Source: Willaertia magna
Taxonomy: Eukaryota; Heterolobosea; Eutetramitea; Acrasida; Naegleriidae
Assembly: GCA_902984215.1 (NCBI GenBank)
Contig: CADWAF010005624.1
Span: 1-30,135 of the forward strand
Direction: 5' to 3'
Length of the DNA stretch: 30,135 nt
This document shows, piece after piece, positions 17,636-27,535 of this stretch. Under the pieces are notes generated by a model, which was not told the origin of the DNA, did no database searches, and saw only the letters and a program-made list of their open reading frames with translations. The translations under genes and the position numbers were made by a program. The stretch's first letter is position 1. Each line of letters starts with the position of its first letter.

Positions 17636-18568
17636 ATGGCCAATAATAGTGGAATGGATGTAAAGATAATTTCTTTTCCTACAACAACTTTAAATAATGC
17701 AAAAGACACTAGTTCGGAGCTACAACAACAACAACAAGATAATAATATTCAAAAACAAGTACATGAATTATTTTCTTTAGGAATGTCAAGTGGTAAATTT
17801 GAAAAAATAATAAATAGTCCATTAGAAATGATAATGATTTTACTATTTGGAAAGAAAATGGAACAATCTACAACTGTTGACATAAATCTATTAGGTTGTA
17901 TTCAAAATTATTATGGTCCAAAGGTTGTTCAATTTGTTTTTTTAACTTTTTGTTTTTTATTATTTTTATTGACAACACAATTTATTTCTGACAGTAGTAG
18001 TAGTATTGTCACTTGTTTAGTTTTATCAATTTTTATACCAATAATAATAGTTTTATTAATATTAAAATATTATCAATATATTGCAAGTGTTGAAGTTGAT
18101 AAATACATTGCTTATTGTAAAAAATCTAAAGAATTGGGAAATATTTCAGAATATTATATGAACAATAAAGAAAAACCAGATAATCACTTCTTTTTAGCTG
18201 TTGATTCTAATAGTGATAATAATGAAATTAAAGTACTTGGTCAAGTTTCAGTTGATGAATGGATTTATCCAGGAAATGATAAAGAAGATGGACCTTTTTG
18301 TAAAGTATTAAAGGGAAAGAGAGTGATTGAATTGAGAAGAATGTCAGTAGGTCCAGAATCAAGAAAGAGAGGTGTTGCCACTTTATTATTAAAAAGAGTT
18401 GAAGAATATGCTAAAGAAAGAGGATTTGATTGTGTAATATTAAAGACATCTACTTTACAAGCTAAGGCAAGATATATGTATGAAAGGAATGGATATAAAT
18501 GTTTAGATAATACCCAAACAATCATTCCACCTATATTTTTATATTGTTATATCAAATATTTAAATTAA
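17636..18568 (+). CDS. Membrane-anchored GNAT N-acetyltransferase, NAT8-like
   Basis: 310 residues from the first ATG. Seen: a polar Gln-rich N-terminus; two adjacent hydrophobic helices at about 97-117 and 124-146 forming a hairpin; and a GNAT domain at about 150-310. The acetyl-CoA site is ELRRMSVGPESRKRGVATLL, where RKRGVA fits the R/Q-x-x-G-x-A/G loop, followed by the helix VEEYAKERGFDCVILKTS and then ARYMYERNGY, the usual C-terminal GNAT strand and helix. A helix hairpin in front of a GNAT domain is the arrangement of NAT8/camello enzymes, which acetylate Cys conjugates or lysines at the ER. The substrate here is unknown. The gene converges with the TPR gene, with 18 bp between the stop codons. 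Confidence 0.82.
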   Translation: MANNSGMDVKIISFPTTTLNNAKDTSSELQQQQQDNNIQKQVHELFSLGMSSGKFEKIINSPLEMIMILLFGKKMEQSTTVDINLLGCIQNYYGPKVVQFVFLTFCFLLFLLTTQFISDSSSSIVTCLVLSIFIPIIIVLLILKYYQYIASVEVDKYIAYCKKSKELGNISEYYMNNKEKPDNHFFLAVDSNSDNNEIKVLGQVSVDEWIYPGNDKEDGPFCKVLKGKRVIELRRMSVGPESRKRGVATLLLKRVEEYAKERGFDCVILKTSTLQAKARYMYERNGYKCLDNTQTIIPPIFLYCYIKYLN

Positions 18569-18586
18569 ATATATAATGTACAGTTA

Positions 18587-20879
18587 TTAATTATTTATTT
18601 CTTGTGTAGTGCTGGTAGCTTGTTGATTGGATTCCAAATCCAAAGCTTTAGTGTAGTCAGCAATAGCTTTATCAAAATCTCCCAATGAATCAAAGGCACT
18701 GCCTCTATTGAAATAAGCATTAGCATTAGTTGGATCTAATTGAAGTACCTTTGTGAAATCCTCTATTGATTTTACAAAGTTTTTCATCTTTTCATAAGAA
18801 ATACCTCTATTGTGGAAAGCGTGTACATTCTTTGGATCAATTTCTATTACTCTATTATAATCTTGAATTGCTAACTCATACATTCCTTTCTTTGCATAAG
18901 AATATCCTCTGTTATTCAAAATCTTAACATTCTCTGGTTCATATTTAAGAGCTAAAGTATAATCTCTAATAGCTTCCTCATATTTACCAAGCTTTCTATA
19001 GGCAAATCCTCTATTGTTGTGAATAGTTGAATCTGGTGCAATTTCAATCACTTTTGAAAAGTCTAAAACTGCCTTCTCATAATCATTTGCATTTCTATAA
19101 GCCAACGCTCTATGATGATAAAACAGACCATTACTAGTGTTATTAGTATCCAGTTGAATTGCCTTAGTAAAATCTTTAATAGCTTCCTCATATTTACCCA
19201 TCTTGTCATAAAGTAAACCTCTACTATTATATGAAGCTGAATTATTTTCATCAATCGAAATAGCAACTGTCCAATCTCTTATTGCTTCTTCAAATAATTC
19301 CAATTTCTCATAAGTAGTTCCTCTATTGTGATAGGCATTCACATTCTTTGGTTCAATATTGATGGCACTAGTGTAATCATCAACTGCCTTTTTAAAATTA
19401 CCAATCTTGTCATAACAAAAAGCTCTATTATAAAAGGCCTTGAAATGCTTAGTATTTAATTGAATTGCTCTAGAATAATCATCAATTGCCTTATTATAAT
19501 TTCCCAATCTTCTATATGAAAATCCTCTATTGTGGAAGAAATCGGCATTGTTTTTATCTAATTCAATTGCTTGTGTAAAGTTTTCAATAGCTTTTTGATA
19601 TTGTTGTAATCTATCATATGAAATACCTCTATTATAATAAGTATAAGAACTTTTTGGATCAATATTTAGAGCCAATGTATAATTTTCAATAGCTTTTTGA
19701 TATTGACCTAGCTTGTCATATGAAAATCCTCTATTGAAATAAGCTTTGAAATGCTTTGGGTTTAATTCAATTGCTTTAGTATAATCTCTAATAGCAGCCA
19801 AAAAGTCACCATTCTTTCTATGAGAAAACCCTCTGGAATGGTAATAATCTGCGTTCTTAATATCTGAATCATTCGCATTATTATTATTATTAATTTGTTC
19901 GGTAGCACCAGCCATTTCGTCTGTATTACTATTGACAGAAGCAGTTCTTTTTAAAGCAACACTTGGAGATGTTGGTGTAATATTCTCTTCTTCATCTAAT
20001 TGTAAATCTTTAATTTTAATATTAAGTTTCTTTTTCTTTAAACTATCATTGTCACTACTCTTCGTTTTGTTGTTACTTATCTCTACACTATTATTATTGT
20101 TATTACTAATTACCTTAGATTTTGACATTACCTTAGATTGAAGATCATTAGATTTACTCAATGATTGTACATTATTGATTAAAAGAGGAGGAATATTATT
20201 CTCAGAATTTAACATAGATAACCTAATACTGTCTTCTTTCTTTCTAATATAATCCTCAAAATTTTCATGACCTTCCGCGATATATCGAGGTACTCTTCTT
20301 CTCTTTGGGCTTCCGATATGTTTTTCTTGGTCTTTCTCTAAAGCTAATTGATAATCAATAATAGCTGCAGCAAAATTTCCTTTACGATTCTGGCAAGCAG
20401 CTTTAGAAAAAGCAGCATTAACATGACCTGGATCTATTTGTAGAACTTTAGCATAATCCTCAGCAGCTTTATCAATAAGGCATAGTTTTTCGCTACATTG
20501 TCCTCTATTAAACAAAGTAGAAACAATTAAGTTCATATCTTTGTTTTTTGTAGAGTTAATAATTTCTAATATTCTATTATAGTCTTCATACGCTTTTTTA
20601 AAGTCTTCCTTCTTTGCATAAGCAGTAGCTCTAGTTTGTAAGGCTTTAATGTTTTTATTATCATTCATTAGCTTTAAGATATTAAGCAAAACAATAATTA
20701 ATAATGATTTAACTTACTTTTCTAGTACAAGATTCAATAACTATATCTAAATTTACATTCTTTCTATAATAAAAGGTTCGGTGAGGATGACTTTTTGCCT
20801 CATCTTCCTTATCTAAAAAATCCTTTCTTTTACATAAGGAACCTTTAATTGCATAATAATCTTCATCCATCATCATCAT
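18587..20879 (-). CDS. Fifteen-repeat TPR protein, two exons
   Basis: Exon 1 is 20718..20879 and exon 2 is 18587..20671 on the minus strand (748 aa). Exon 1 begins with four Met codons (MMMMDEDYYAIKGSLC) and ends IVIESCTRK at a GTAAGT donor. It joins in phase to LMNDNKNIKALQ. Seen: three TPRs at the N-terminus (for example ALQTRATAYAKKEDFKKAYE), a basic segment GSPKRRRVPRY, a Ser/Asn/Lys-rich linker, then twelve uninterrupted 34-residue TPRs with the family pattern YxNRGxSYxxLxxYxxAIxD and an ID/LDP turn. Such superhelices bind other proteins, often chaperone tails or complex subunits. No catalytic domain. Partner unknown. Confidence 0.88.
20672..20717 (-). other. Intron of the TPR gene (46 bp)
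   Basis: On the minus strand it starts GTAAGTTAAATC and ends ATCTTAAAG. Phase 0 on both sides. Its removal links a 54-codon first exon, otherwise hidden in apparent spacer, to the TPR frame. Confidence 0.82.
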
Positions 20880-21098
20880 TATCTCACTAATATTTATTTC
20901 AAAATATAATCCTCTCTTTCAAAATGTTGTTAAAATCACAACAACTACTTCAATTAATTTTTTTGAAAATTTTATTTTCAAGTTTAAACGTATCGATAAA
21001 TAAATCTGAACCGCTTTGTACACACAAAACGGCCGTTAAACATTGTTTTTAAAAACGAATGGTGTATAATTTAATTTTTTGTAAAATACTAAACAATC

Positions 21099-22157
21099 TT
21101 ATTTATCAAAAATTGCAGTACAAATATAATTAGTATCAATATCTTCACCATCTAACATTGCCTTTCCTTCTAAAGGTAAATATTTTAATCCAACTAAATG
21201 ATTCATCTTTAATTTACTTGATTCTAAAAAGAGTAACATTTCTTGTGGACTAATAAATTTTCTCCAATCATGTGTTCCTTGTGGAACTAAATTTAAAATA
21301 TATTCAGCTGCTAAAATATTTAATGCAAATGACTTTGCAGTACGGTTCATTGTTGATAATATTAAAATACCATCATCTTTTAATAATTGTGATAAATTAT
21401 AAATAAATTCTTTTGGTTGATTTACATGTTCAATTACTTCTAAACAAACAACAACATCAAATTGTTTTGTAAATTTCTTTTCTTCTTTTTCCTTTTCAGT
21501 TTCAATTAACTGTTCAATCGTTCCATGAATATAACTTAATTTATTTACTGAACAATTATTATTAGTTGCTGTAGCACCAGTAGTGGTTACACTCCAATGG
21601 GTTCTAGCTATATTAATATTATCTATACTAGCATCTATTCCAGTAACATTTCCACCTAAACGTGTTAAACATTCACTTACAAGACCACCTCCACATCCAA
21701 CATCCAAAATTTTTAAATTATTTAAAATTTCATTACAATTATTTATATTTGGTAAACTAAAATGTTTAATAATTTGATTTTTAATATATTCCATACGTAT
21801 TGGATTAATTTGATGTAAAGTTCTTAACTTTCCAGTTGGATTCCACCATTCATTTGTTTTTGCTAAATAACTAAATTTTGAAACTTCATCTTGATCAATA
21901 GAATAATTAATATCACTATTAGAATTTAAAGAAAGATTAGGAGTAGATGAAGATTGAAATACTGTTGCATTTGGATTAAAAGGATTTGTTGTTTTATTAT
22001 AAAGAGAAGTATGAAAAGAAAAAGAAGAAGAACCTAGTATATGGCAACAACACATCAAAGAAGAAATAGAAGCCTTGTTGGTATTATTGTCAAAGGCTAC
22101 CGCAAACTCTCTCTTTAAGAAATGGCGGGAGATGGAGCTCTTTAAAATTTTTTTCAT
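21099..22157 (-). CDS. COQ3: Ubiquinone biosynthesis O-methyltransferase, mitochondrial
   Basis: 352-residue SAM-dependent methyltransferase of the COQ3/UbiG family, which methylates ring hydroxyls twice during ubiquinone synthesis at the mitochondrial inner membrane. Seen: a basic, acid-poor N-terminus (MKKILKSSISRHFLKREFAVAF) consistent with a mitochondrial presequence; the family signature EWWNPTGKLRTLHQINPIRM at about 103-122; SAM motif I ILDVGCGGGLVSECLTRLGG at 150-169 with GIDAS after it; CLEVIEHVNQP; LILSTMNRTAKSF; and NLVPQGTHDWRKFISPQEM. All are hallmarks of COQ3. Residues 190-230 carry a lineage-specific Thr/Asn and Glu/Lys insertion. Single exon. Identification is firm. Confidence 0.95.
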   Translation of the reverse strand: MKKILKSSISRHFLKREFAVAFDNNTNKASISSLMCCCHILGSSSFSFHTSLYNKTTNPFNPNATVFQSSSTPNLSLNSNSDINYSIDQDEVSKFSYLAKTNEWWNPTGKLRTLHQINPIRMEYIKNQIIKHFSLPNINNCNEILNNLKILDVGCGGGLVSECLTRLGGNVTGIDASIDNINIARTHWSVTTTGATATNNNCSVNKLSYIHGTIEQLIETEKEKEEKKFTKQFDVVVCLEVIEHVNQPKEFIYNLSQLLKDDGILILSTMNRTAKSFALNILAAEYILNLVPQGTHDWRKFISPQEMLLFLESSKLKMNHLVGLKYLPLEGKAMLDGEDIDTNYICTAIFDK

Positions 22158-22379
22158 TTTTTTTGGAATTTATTTTTTAAAAATTATAATTTATGAAAAG
22201 AACAATAGCGAAGGTTTTTTTATTAAGCAAAAAAGAAGAGTGAAGAGGAATGCAAAGAAATTAATTTTAACAATGCAGCTTTGATGATCAGTATATTAAA
22301 AGAGTGTAAATAATTACTGAACAGATACGGTTGCTAGATTTTTTTATAGTTTTAAATAATTATTAAATTTGTTAAAAAA

Positions 22380-22844
22380 ATGTCACATTACAATAACATT
22401 TTATTGTTTCAATATTTTGAATTATTAAAAAATAAAAAGTATCAATCGGAAAAGAATAAACCTTTAACTTTATGGATTGAATTAAAGAATAATAACACAA
22501 TTCAAGGTGATTTCATTAAAATGGATAATAAATTAAATACTGTTTTAGAAAATGCAATTTTTACAATTTGGCAACCAACCAAACGAACCAACAAAGGAAC
22601 AATAAATTTTACAAAAACTTTAAATTTAAAAAGTATACATATTTTAGGAAGATTTATAAAATATATTTCAATTACACCAACTACAATAAATTATAAAACA
22701 AACCAACATTCCGTTACAAAATTAATTAATGACAGTAAACGATTACAATTAAAACAAAAAATGGAACAAAATAAACGAAGAAAAACAAAAGTGAAAAAAC
22801 CACCAAAAGAAATTATCGTTTCAGACTTGATTATCAAAAAGTAA
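22380..22844 (+). CDS. Sm-like (LSm) domain protein with basic tail
   Basis: 154 residues. Residues about 29-62 read LTLWIELKNNNTIQGDFIKM followed by DNKLNTVL, matching the Sm1 pattern (hydrophobic strands, a Gly, then D-x-x-x-N). HILGRFIKYISI at about 88-99 matches the Sm2 strand pattern, with Gly-Arg where Sm proteins have R-G or G-R. The linker between them is longer than in small LSm proteins, and the C-terminus is very basic (KQKMEQNKRRKTKVKKPPK). Sm folds form RNA-binding rings, so an RNA-processing role is likely. I cannot assign the paralogue. It is transcribed divergently from COQ3. Confidence 0.65.
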   Translation: MSHYNNILLFQYFELLKNKKYQSEKNKPLTLWIELKNNNTIQGDFIKMDNKLNTVLENAIFTIWQPTKRTNKGTINFTKTLNLKSIHILGRFIKYISITPTTINYKTNQHSVTKLINDSKRLQLKQKMEQNKRRKTKVKKPPKEIIVSDLIIKK

Positions 22845-22927
22845 GAATTTTTGTTAAATAAAAATAAACAAAATAACTTACAATTCTTAAAAACTTAACA
22901 GCAAACAATACAAACAATTCGTTCAAA

Positions 22928-23007
22928 ATGTCTCTATTTGCTGCTGTTTCTAGTTCTGTTCCTCTGCAACCAACCAATCAATCTCTAAGGCTTGATTGAT
23001 TGCTTAG
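22928..23007 (+). promoter_or_regulatory. 23-codon uORF with mutually exclusive hairpins in the leader
   Basis: ATG at 22928 opens MSLFAAVSSSVPLQPTNQSL and ends in TGA at 22999, 42 bp before the main start at 23042. CAATCAATC (22975-22983) pairs with GATTGATTG (22994-23002), burying the uORF stop. CTAAG (22985-22989) pairs with CTTAG (23003-23007) in an alternative fold, since its left arm lies in the loop of the first stem. A TTCAG just downstream might be a leader-intron acceptor. It could regulate translation of the downstream membrane protein, which is inference only. Confidence 0.4.
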
Positions 23008-23041
23008 GCTGATAAATTCAGTAAATTTTATTATAAAAAAA

Positions 23042-24142
23042 ATGAGCGACACGAATGACGAGGATTTTCAATTTTTGAAAAAACCAATCAATGCTTCATC
23101 GAGTCCTTCTAATTTACGTATTACTACTATTTCTTCCTATAATAATAATAGTCATGAAAATTCAATAACTACTCCACTAACAACCAGTTCTTCTACTCAT
23201 TCTCTTCATAATAACAATAATAACGATAACAATCTATTTCCTTCCGTAATTTATTCCTCTTCTCTCAATAATAATAATAACAATTATCACCACTTTAGCG
23301 ATAATAACCAAACAACCGTTAACAATAACACTTCTCAACAACAAGCTCTTCTTCCCAAAAAAGAAAAGGAAAAGTACAATTTTTTCGGAAGAAATAAAAA
23401 AAAGGCGGGAGAAACTTCTAACCTAAAAATTTCAACTCTATTAGATGATGAAGATGTAAATTTTCAAATTGAAAACTTACCTTATGCAACTTTATTAAAT
23501 TCTTTAAAAAAAATAAGACAATATAAATGGTCATTATGTATCTCTACAACTTTTTCAATAATTTTAATAATTTTATTTATTGTTTTATTAATTTATCATT
23601 TATTTTTTTTTCATACATTTTTTTATATTGATCAAATACAAATTAATCAATTACCAATTATTGATAGAACTGTTGGATTTAGAATAAAAATAATTGGATA
23701 TAATCCAAATATAGTAAATGTTTATTTAAATTCAATTTTTTTAAATGTAAAGATTTTTGACGCTCAGAAAAGTATTTTTTATAATATTGAGAGACCAATT
23801 GATTATATTTTTAATTCTACATGTAGTTATAATAATAATAATAATATTGATAACAAATTTAATAATGAAACTTTTGTAAAATATAAAGAAATTGTAAATA
23901 GTTTTTTAGTGAAAGAAGAAAATGGTGAAATTAATGATTGTAATCGTTTGTGGGATAAGGGTGTTTTTACAATTGATTACAAAATTTATATTGGTGATTT
24001 AAATAATTTTTTACAATTATTTGATTTATTTATGAGAAATGTTTATTTTGGGATTTATTTGGAAGGTAAAATTAGTGTGAGTTTAGGTGGAATATCTTAT
24101 GATATCCCTTTGCAGAAAAACCAACAATATGTAAAGCTGTAA
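23042..24142 (+). CDS. Single-pass membrane protein with Asn-rich N-terminus, LEA2/NDR1-like layout
   Basis: 366 residues from the first ATG (the open frame reaches a TTG upstream). Seen: an N-terminal region of about 130 residues rich in Asn and Ser tracts; a basic stretch KKEKEKYNFFGRNKKK; one strong hydrophobic helix at about 163-195; and a C-terminal domain of about 170 residues with beta-like alternation (VGFRIKIIGYNPNIVNVYLN, then SIFLNVKIFD) and two Cys that could pair (CSYNN and DCNRL). A cytosolic tail, one helix and a domain with the N-P-N turn recall LEA2/WHy-fold proteins such as NDR1, but this is a weak likeness from pattern only. Function unknown. Confidence 0.7.
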   Translation: MSDTNDEDFQFLKKPINASSSPSNLRITTISSYNNNSHENSITTPLTTSSSTHSLHNNNNNDNNLFPSVIYSSSLNNNNNNYHHFSDNNQTTVNNNTSQQQALLPKKEKEKYNFFGRNKKKAGETSNLKISTLLDDEDVNFQIENLPYATLLNSLKKIRQYKWSLCISTTFSIILIILFIVLLIYHLFFFHTFFYIDQIQINQLPIIDRTVGFRIKIIGYNPNIVNVYLNSIFLNVKIFDAQKSIFYNIERPIDYIFNSTCSYNNNNNIDNKFNNETFVKYKEIVNSFLVKEENGEINDCNRLWDKGVFTIDYKIYIGDLNNFLQLFDLFMRNVYFGIYLEGKISVSLGGISYDIPLQKNQQYVKL

Positions 24143-24198
24143 ATTATTTTATTTTATTAAGACTTTGTGTTTTTTAACAGAATTAAAATTCTGGTATT

Positions 24199-24271
24199 CG
24201 CCTTCCGTGGGGCTCGAACCCACGACCGTTGGGTTAAAAGCCCAACGCTCTACCGACTGAGCTAGGGAGGC
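24199..24271 (-). tRNA. trnK-UUU: tRNA-Lys (anticodon UUU)
   Basis: The minus strand gives a complete cloverleaf of 72 nt plus discriminator G73: acceptor GCCTCCC/GGAAGGC, D arm GCTC-AGTCGGTA-GAGC, anticodon arm TTGGG-CTTTTAA-CCCAA, variable CGGTC, and T arm GTGGG-TTCGAGC-CCCAC. The anticodon TTT reads Lys codons AAA/AAG. The A and B boxes are canonical (TAGCTCAGTCGG, GGTTCGAGCC). There is no intron and CCA is not encoded. A TTTT run follows about 11 nt downstream (plus 24185-24188), suiting Pol III termination. The acceptor stem has a C5-A68 mismatch. Confidence 0.96.
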
Positions 24272-24650
24272 TCCATTAACCACCAAAAAGTTATCCATTT
24301 CGACAATATAGAAAATAATATTTTGTTAGCTGCGACATAGATTCTTTGCAAAGATGAATTTTGTTTTCGGCTGCTTGGTTGGGTTTTGGTCTTGGATTTA
24401 ATTTATGAAAACAGCATATGCTGCCAATCAGTAGTTTGGATAATGACCGTAACGATGAACGGACAACACATTTCGGAAAGGTTACAATCCAAAAGCAGAT
24501 AAAATTGTTTGTTGAAAGTTTTCTTGACAAACAAAGTTAACCGCACATCACCAAAAAACCACCAAATGCAAAATAGTTTATTGCAAACGCCAACGAACAT
24601 TCCCATAGTCAAAGTTTCCCCCGTAACGCGCAACATTCCCAAACAAAAAA
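24272..24650. other. Spacer and 5' leader of the Zn2Cys6 gene
   Basis: 379 bp upstream of the transcription factor start. It is open in several frames on both strands because it is less AT-rich than usual, but none starts with an ATG giving a recognisable product; the 91-codon minus frame (24403..24678) runs into the factor's coding start. It presumably holds the promoter and leader. Confidence 0.5.
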
Positions 24651-27313
24651 ATGGAACGCAATGCAGACCATCAACCAAATATTTTGATTAGCAACAACCA
24701 GTCGCAACAAAAACAACCATTAATGTTATTGAATAATAAATATACTGTAAAAGCAGAGCCTGGTATTGGCGTTGTTGCTGTTAACAATAATAATAATAGC
24801 ATCAGCCAAAATAATGCTTTTTATTCACAACAAGCGCATGGAGGTAATCTTACCCAATCAAGCATTAATAACAATACAACAATAAACTCCACTAATTCCA
24901 TAAACATGTATCAAGTGGAAGATAGAACTCCAATAGGTTATAGCGATAATACTACTGGGAGGGTTTTGACGACATCTAATACGACAACTCCACACTTAAA
25001 TAACACTATCAAACAGGAACAAGAACATGTCAATCAACTAGAACAGAAAGGCTTTAACTTAATACCCCCAACAAATATTAATGATAGCTCTCCTTTACCA
25101 ACAACATCCTCCTCTTATCAAATGAATTCTTCAACATCTACTAATGATGAGTTAGAGACTAACAACGAGAATCTACCGAATATGCATAATGGGGTACCCC
25201 TCGATCCAAATACCAACCAATTCCCAATAGGTAAGTTTGGTCTTTTCGTAAACGATTTTAACCCTTCGTATTTGTATTTTTTTCCCATTTGCGCAATTAT
25301 CCATTACAAATTTAACCACATAAAATGGCGCTTTGATCTGAAAACCGACAACTACAATTATTTTATTATTATTTATTTGGACAAAACACAATTTTAACAC
25401 AATTTATTCACCAACTCTATACAAATAATTAATTGAAAGCCTGTACACAATGCAGACAAAGACATAAGAAATGTGATCGTTCCATTCCCTCATGTAAAAG
25501 TTGTACTTCCAAAGGCCTCCCTTGCGTTTATAGAACACCCAAAAAAAAGGGAAGAGCACAAAGATTTCAGCCTTACACCTCACTAGACCATATTACCTAC
25601 ATCCCACCAAACAGTAATAAAAAGAAAAAGGGAGGACAGAACAATACTACTACCAATAATGCTAATACTACCAATAATAGTAATAATAATCAAATGAACA
25701 TGAATGGAATACAAAATATAAATCCAAATAATCAAAGCCTTACACAGCAACAACAACAATCGGTGTTAAATATGAATGGTAATTTTAACAATCAACAACC
25801 AATTTCCAATTTACGTAACCCAAATTCCCCAACTACACCAAATGCCCCTTCACGTAAGAGTCAACTACAAACATCTTCTTCTTCTTATAACAGCCTTTCA
25901 GCCTCTCAACAACAACAAGGCTTTCCTTCTCCTCCGCAACAACAAGGTAATAATAATAACAATACTAGCAATCAACAACAACAAGGTAATAATAACGGAC
26001 CTTATCAGCCTAATAATTATGGATATTATAATAATACAAACAATAATAACAATACAACTGTTCCTTTTCCTTCTCTACTTTCCAATCAACAACAACAAAA
26101 CTATAATAATTTACCATCCATACCAAAACTTTCAACAAATCATAATAATAACTTTGATTATCATCATCAACTTTATAATCCACATCATCATCAAGACTCT
26201 CCAACAATAAATAATAGTCATTTAAATAGTCCTTATAATAATCAACAACAACAACAACAAGGCTATTATAATAGTCAACCTGGAAATAATTCTGCTAGTT
26301 CAATTTTTTTAGATAATCGTAATCGTTCTAAAAGTAATGTAAGTATGAATAGTGGTAAGACTACAAGTAGTGTAGATGGTAATAATGTAGTGATGAATAA
26401 TGTGAGTAACGTGATGAATAACGTGATGAATAGTAACGTTAGTGGGATTAGTGGGAATAATAATTTAAATAGACAACAACAAGTGTCACCTTTAATGAAT
26501 AATAATGGACAAAGTGGTGTTGGTGGAAATAATAATAGAAATTATTATGATAATTATGAAAATAATACTAGGAATGTGACAAGTTCACCAAATAATTATT
26601 ACAATGATAATAATGTAATGATAAGACAACCAATGTATGGACAAATGTCATCTTTACAAATGCAACAATCACGTTCACAAGTGGTGTCATATCAACAATA
26701 TTATGGTGAAAATAATAATGAAAATTTATATAATTCACCTTATAGTGATAATAATAATAATCAAAAAGTAATGTATAATAATAGTGGGAGAGATGATAAT
26801 AATAATGGAATGATATTGACATCACAATTACAACAACAACAATATGGTGGGAATGTTGGTGGAACGCATGTAGTGGATTATAAGAATTATAATAATAATA
26901 ATTTAATGAATAATAATAATTTAGTTTATAATCCACAACATAATTATGTTGGAAATAGTTATTCAACAACAACAACGAGTATAAATTATAATAATACAAA
27001 TGCATTACCTTCAATAAGAAATACTTTATTGGCAGCAGAGGTATCAGATCAATCATCTTCAACAAATAGTTATCATTCTGGAAGTATTAATAATAATTTA
27101 CCTGCTTTTTCTACAACAACAGTTACAAATCAGCAACAACAAACAAATAGTTATTGTAATTTACCACCACCTCAACAACAACAATATAGTTATTATGGTA
27201 ATAATAATGTACTTCCTGGATTGACAACATCAACAAGTAGTAATAATAATAATAACGTAATGACATTACCTTCATTGACGGCTTTAGCAAATTTAAAACA
27301 TGAAGATATTTAA
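24651..27313 (+). CDS. Zn2Cys6 binuclear-cluster transcription factor with Asn/Gln-rich tail, two exons
   Basis: I join 24651..25230 and 25440..27313 (817 aa). The zinc cluster ACTQCRQRHKKCDRSIPSC then KSCTSKGLPC has Cys at 195, 198, 205, 212, 215 and 222, spacing C-x2-C-x6-C-x6-C-x2-C-x6-C, the GAL4-type DNA-binding domain. HKKCDR is the usual basic turn contacting DNA. A basic linker (RTPKKKGRAQRF) follows. The first Cys comes from the second exon right at the splice join. The 190-residue N-terminus and the roughly 580-residue C-terminus are low-complexity Asn, Gln, Ser and Tyr, resembling disordered activation or condensate-forming tails. I see no fungal middle-homology domain. Targets unknown. 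Confidence 0.85.
25231..25439 (+). other. Intron of the Zn2Cys6 gene (209 bp)
   Basis: GTAAGT donor, TTGAAAG acceptor. Phase 1 (G|CC gives Ala) immediately before the first zinc-binding Cys. It is richer in stops and T runs than the exons; reading through would end the protein before the zinc cluster. Confidence 0.85.
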
Positions 27314-27535
27314 GTAGTGTTTTGGAGTAATTTTTAAATGAGAAAAAAAATCCTTAATATTTACTAAATTTGATTGTACCATATTTAGTTAATATATTTT
27401 TAAATATTCGAAAAATTGGCATTCGTTTGCTAATCATTGTAAAACACATTCAATAAAATAAAAAAGATTTACTAGGTCTACAATTTTATTTTTAATTATT
27501 GTACAACAACAATTAAACAAATTTGTAGAAAATTA

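Noticed and set aside
24403..24678. 91-codon minus-strand frame
   Set aside because: It overlaps the coding start of the Zn2Cys6 factor, has no recognisable features and lies in a less AT-rich leader where stops are rarer.
25681..27300. Dense AAT/CAA repeats as a possible satellite or CRISPR-like array
   Set aside because: They are in-frame Asn and Gln codon runs of the transcription factor, with no regular spacer-repeat unit.
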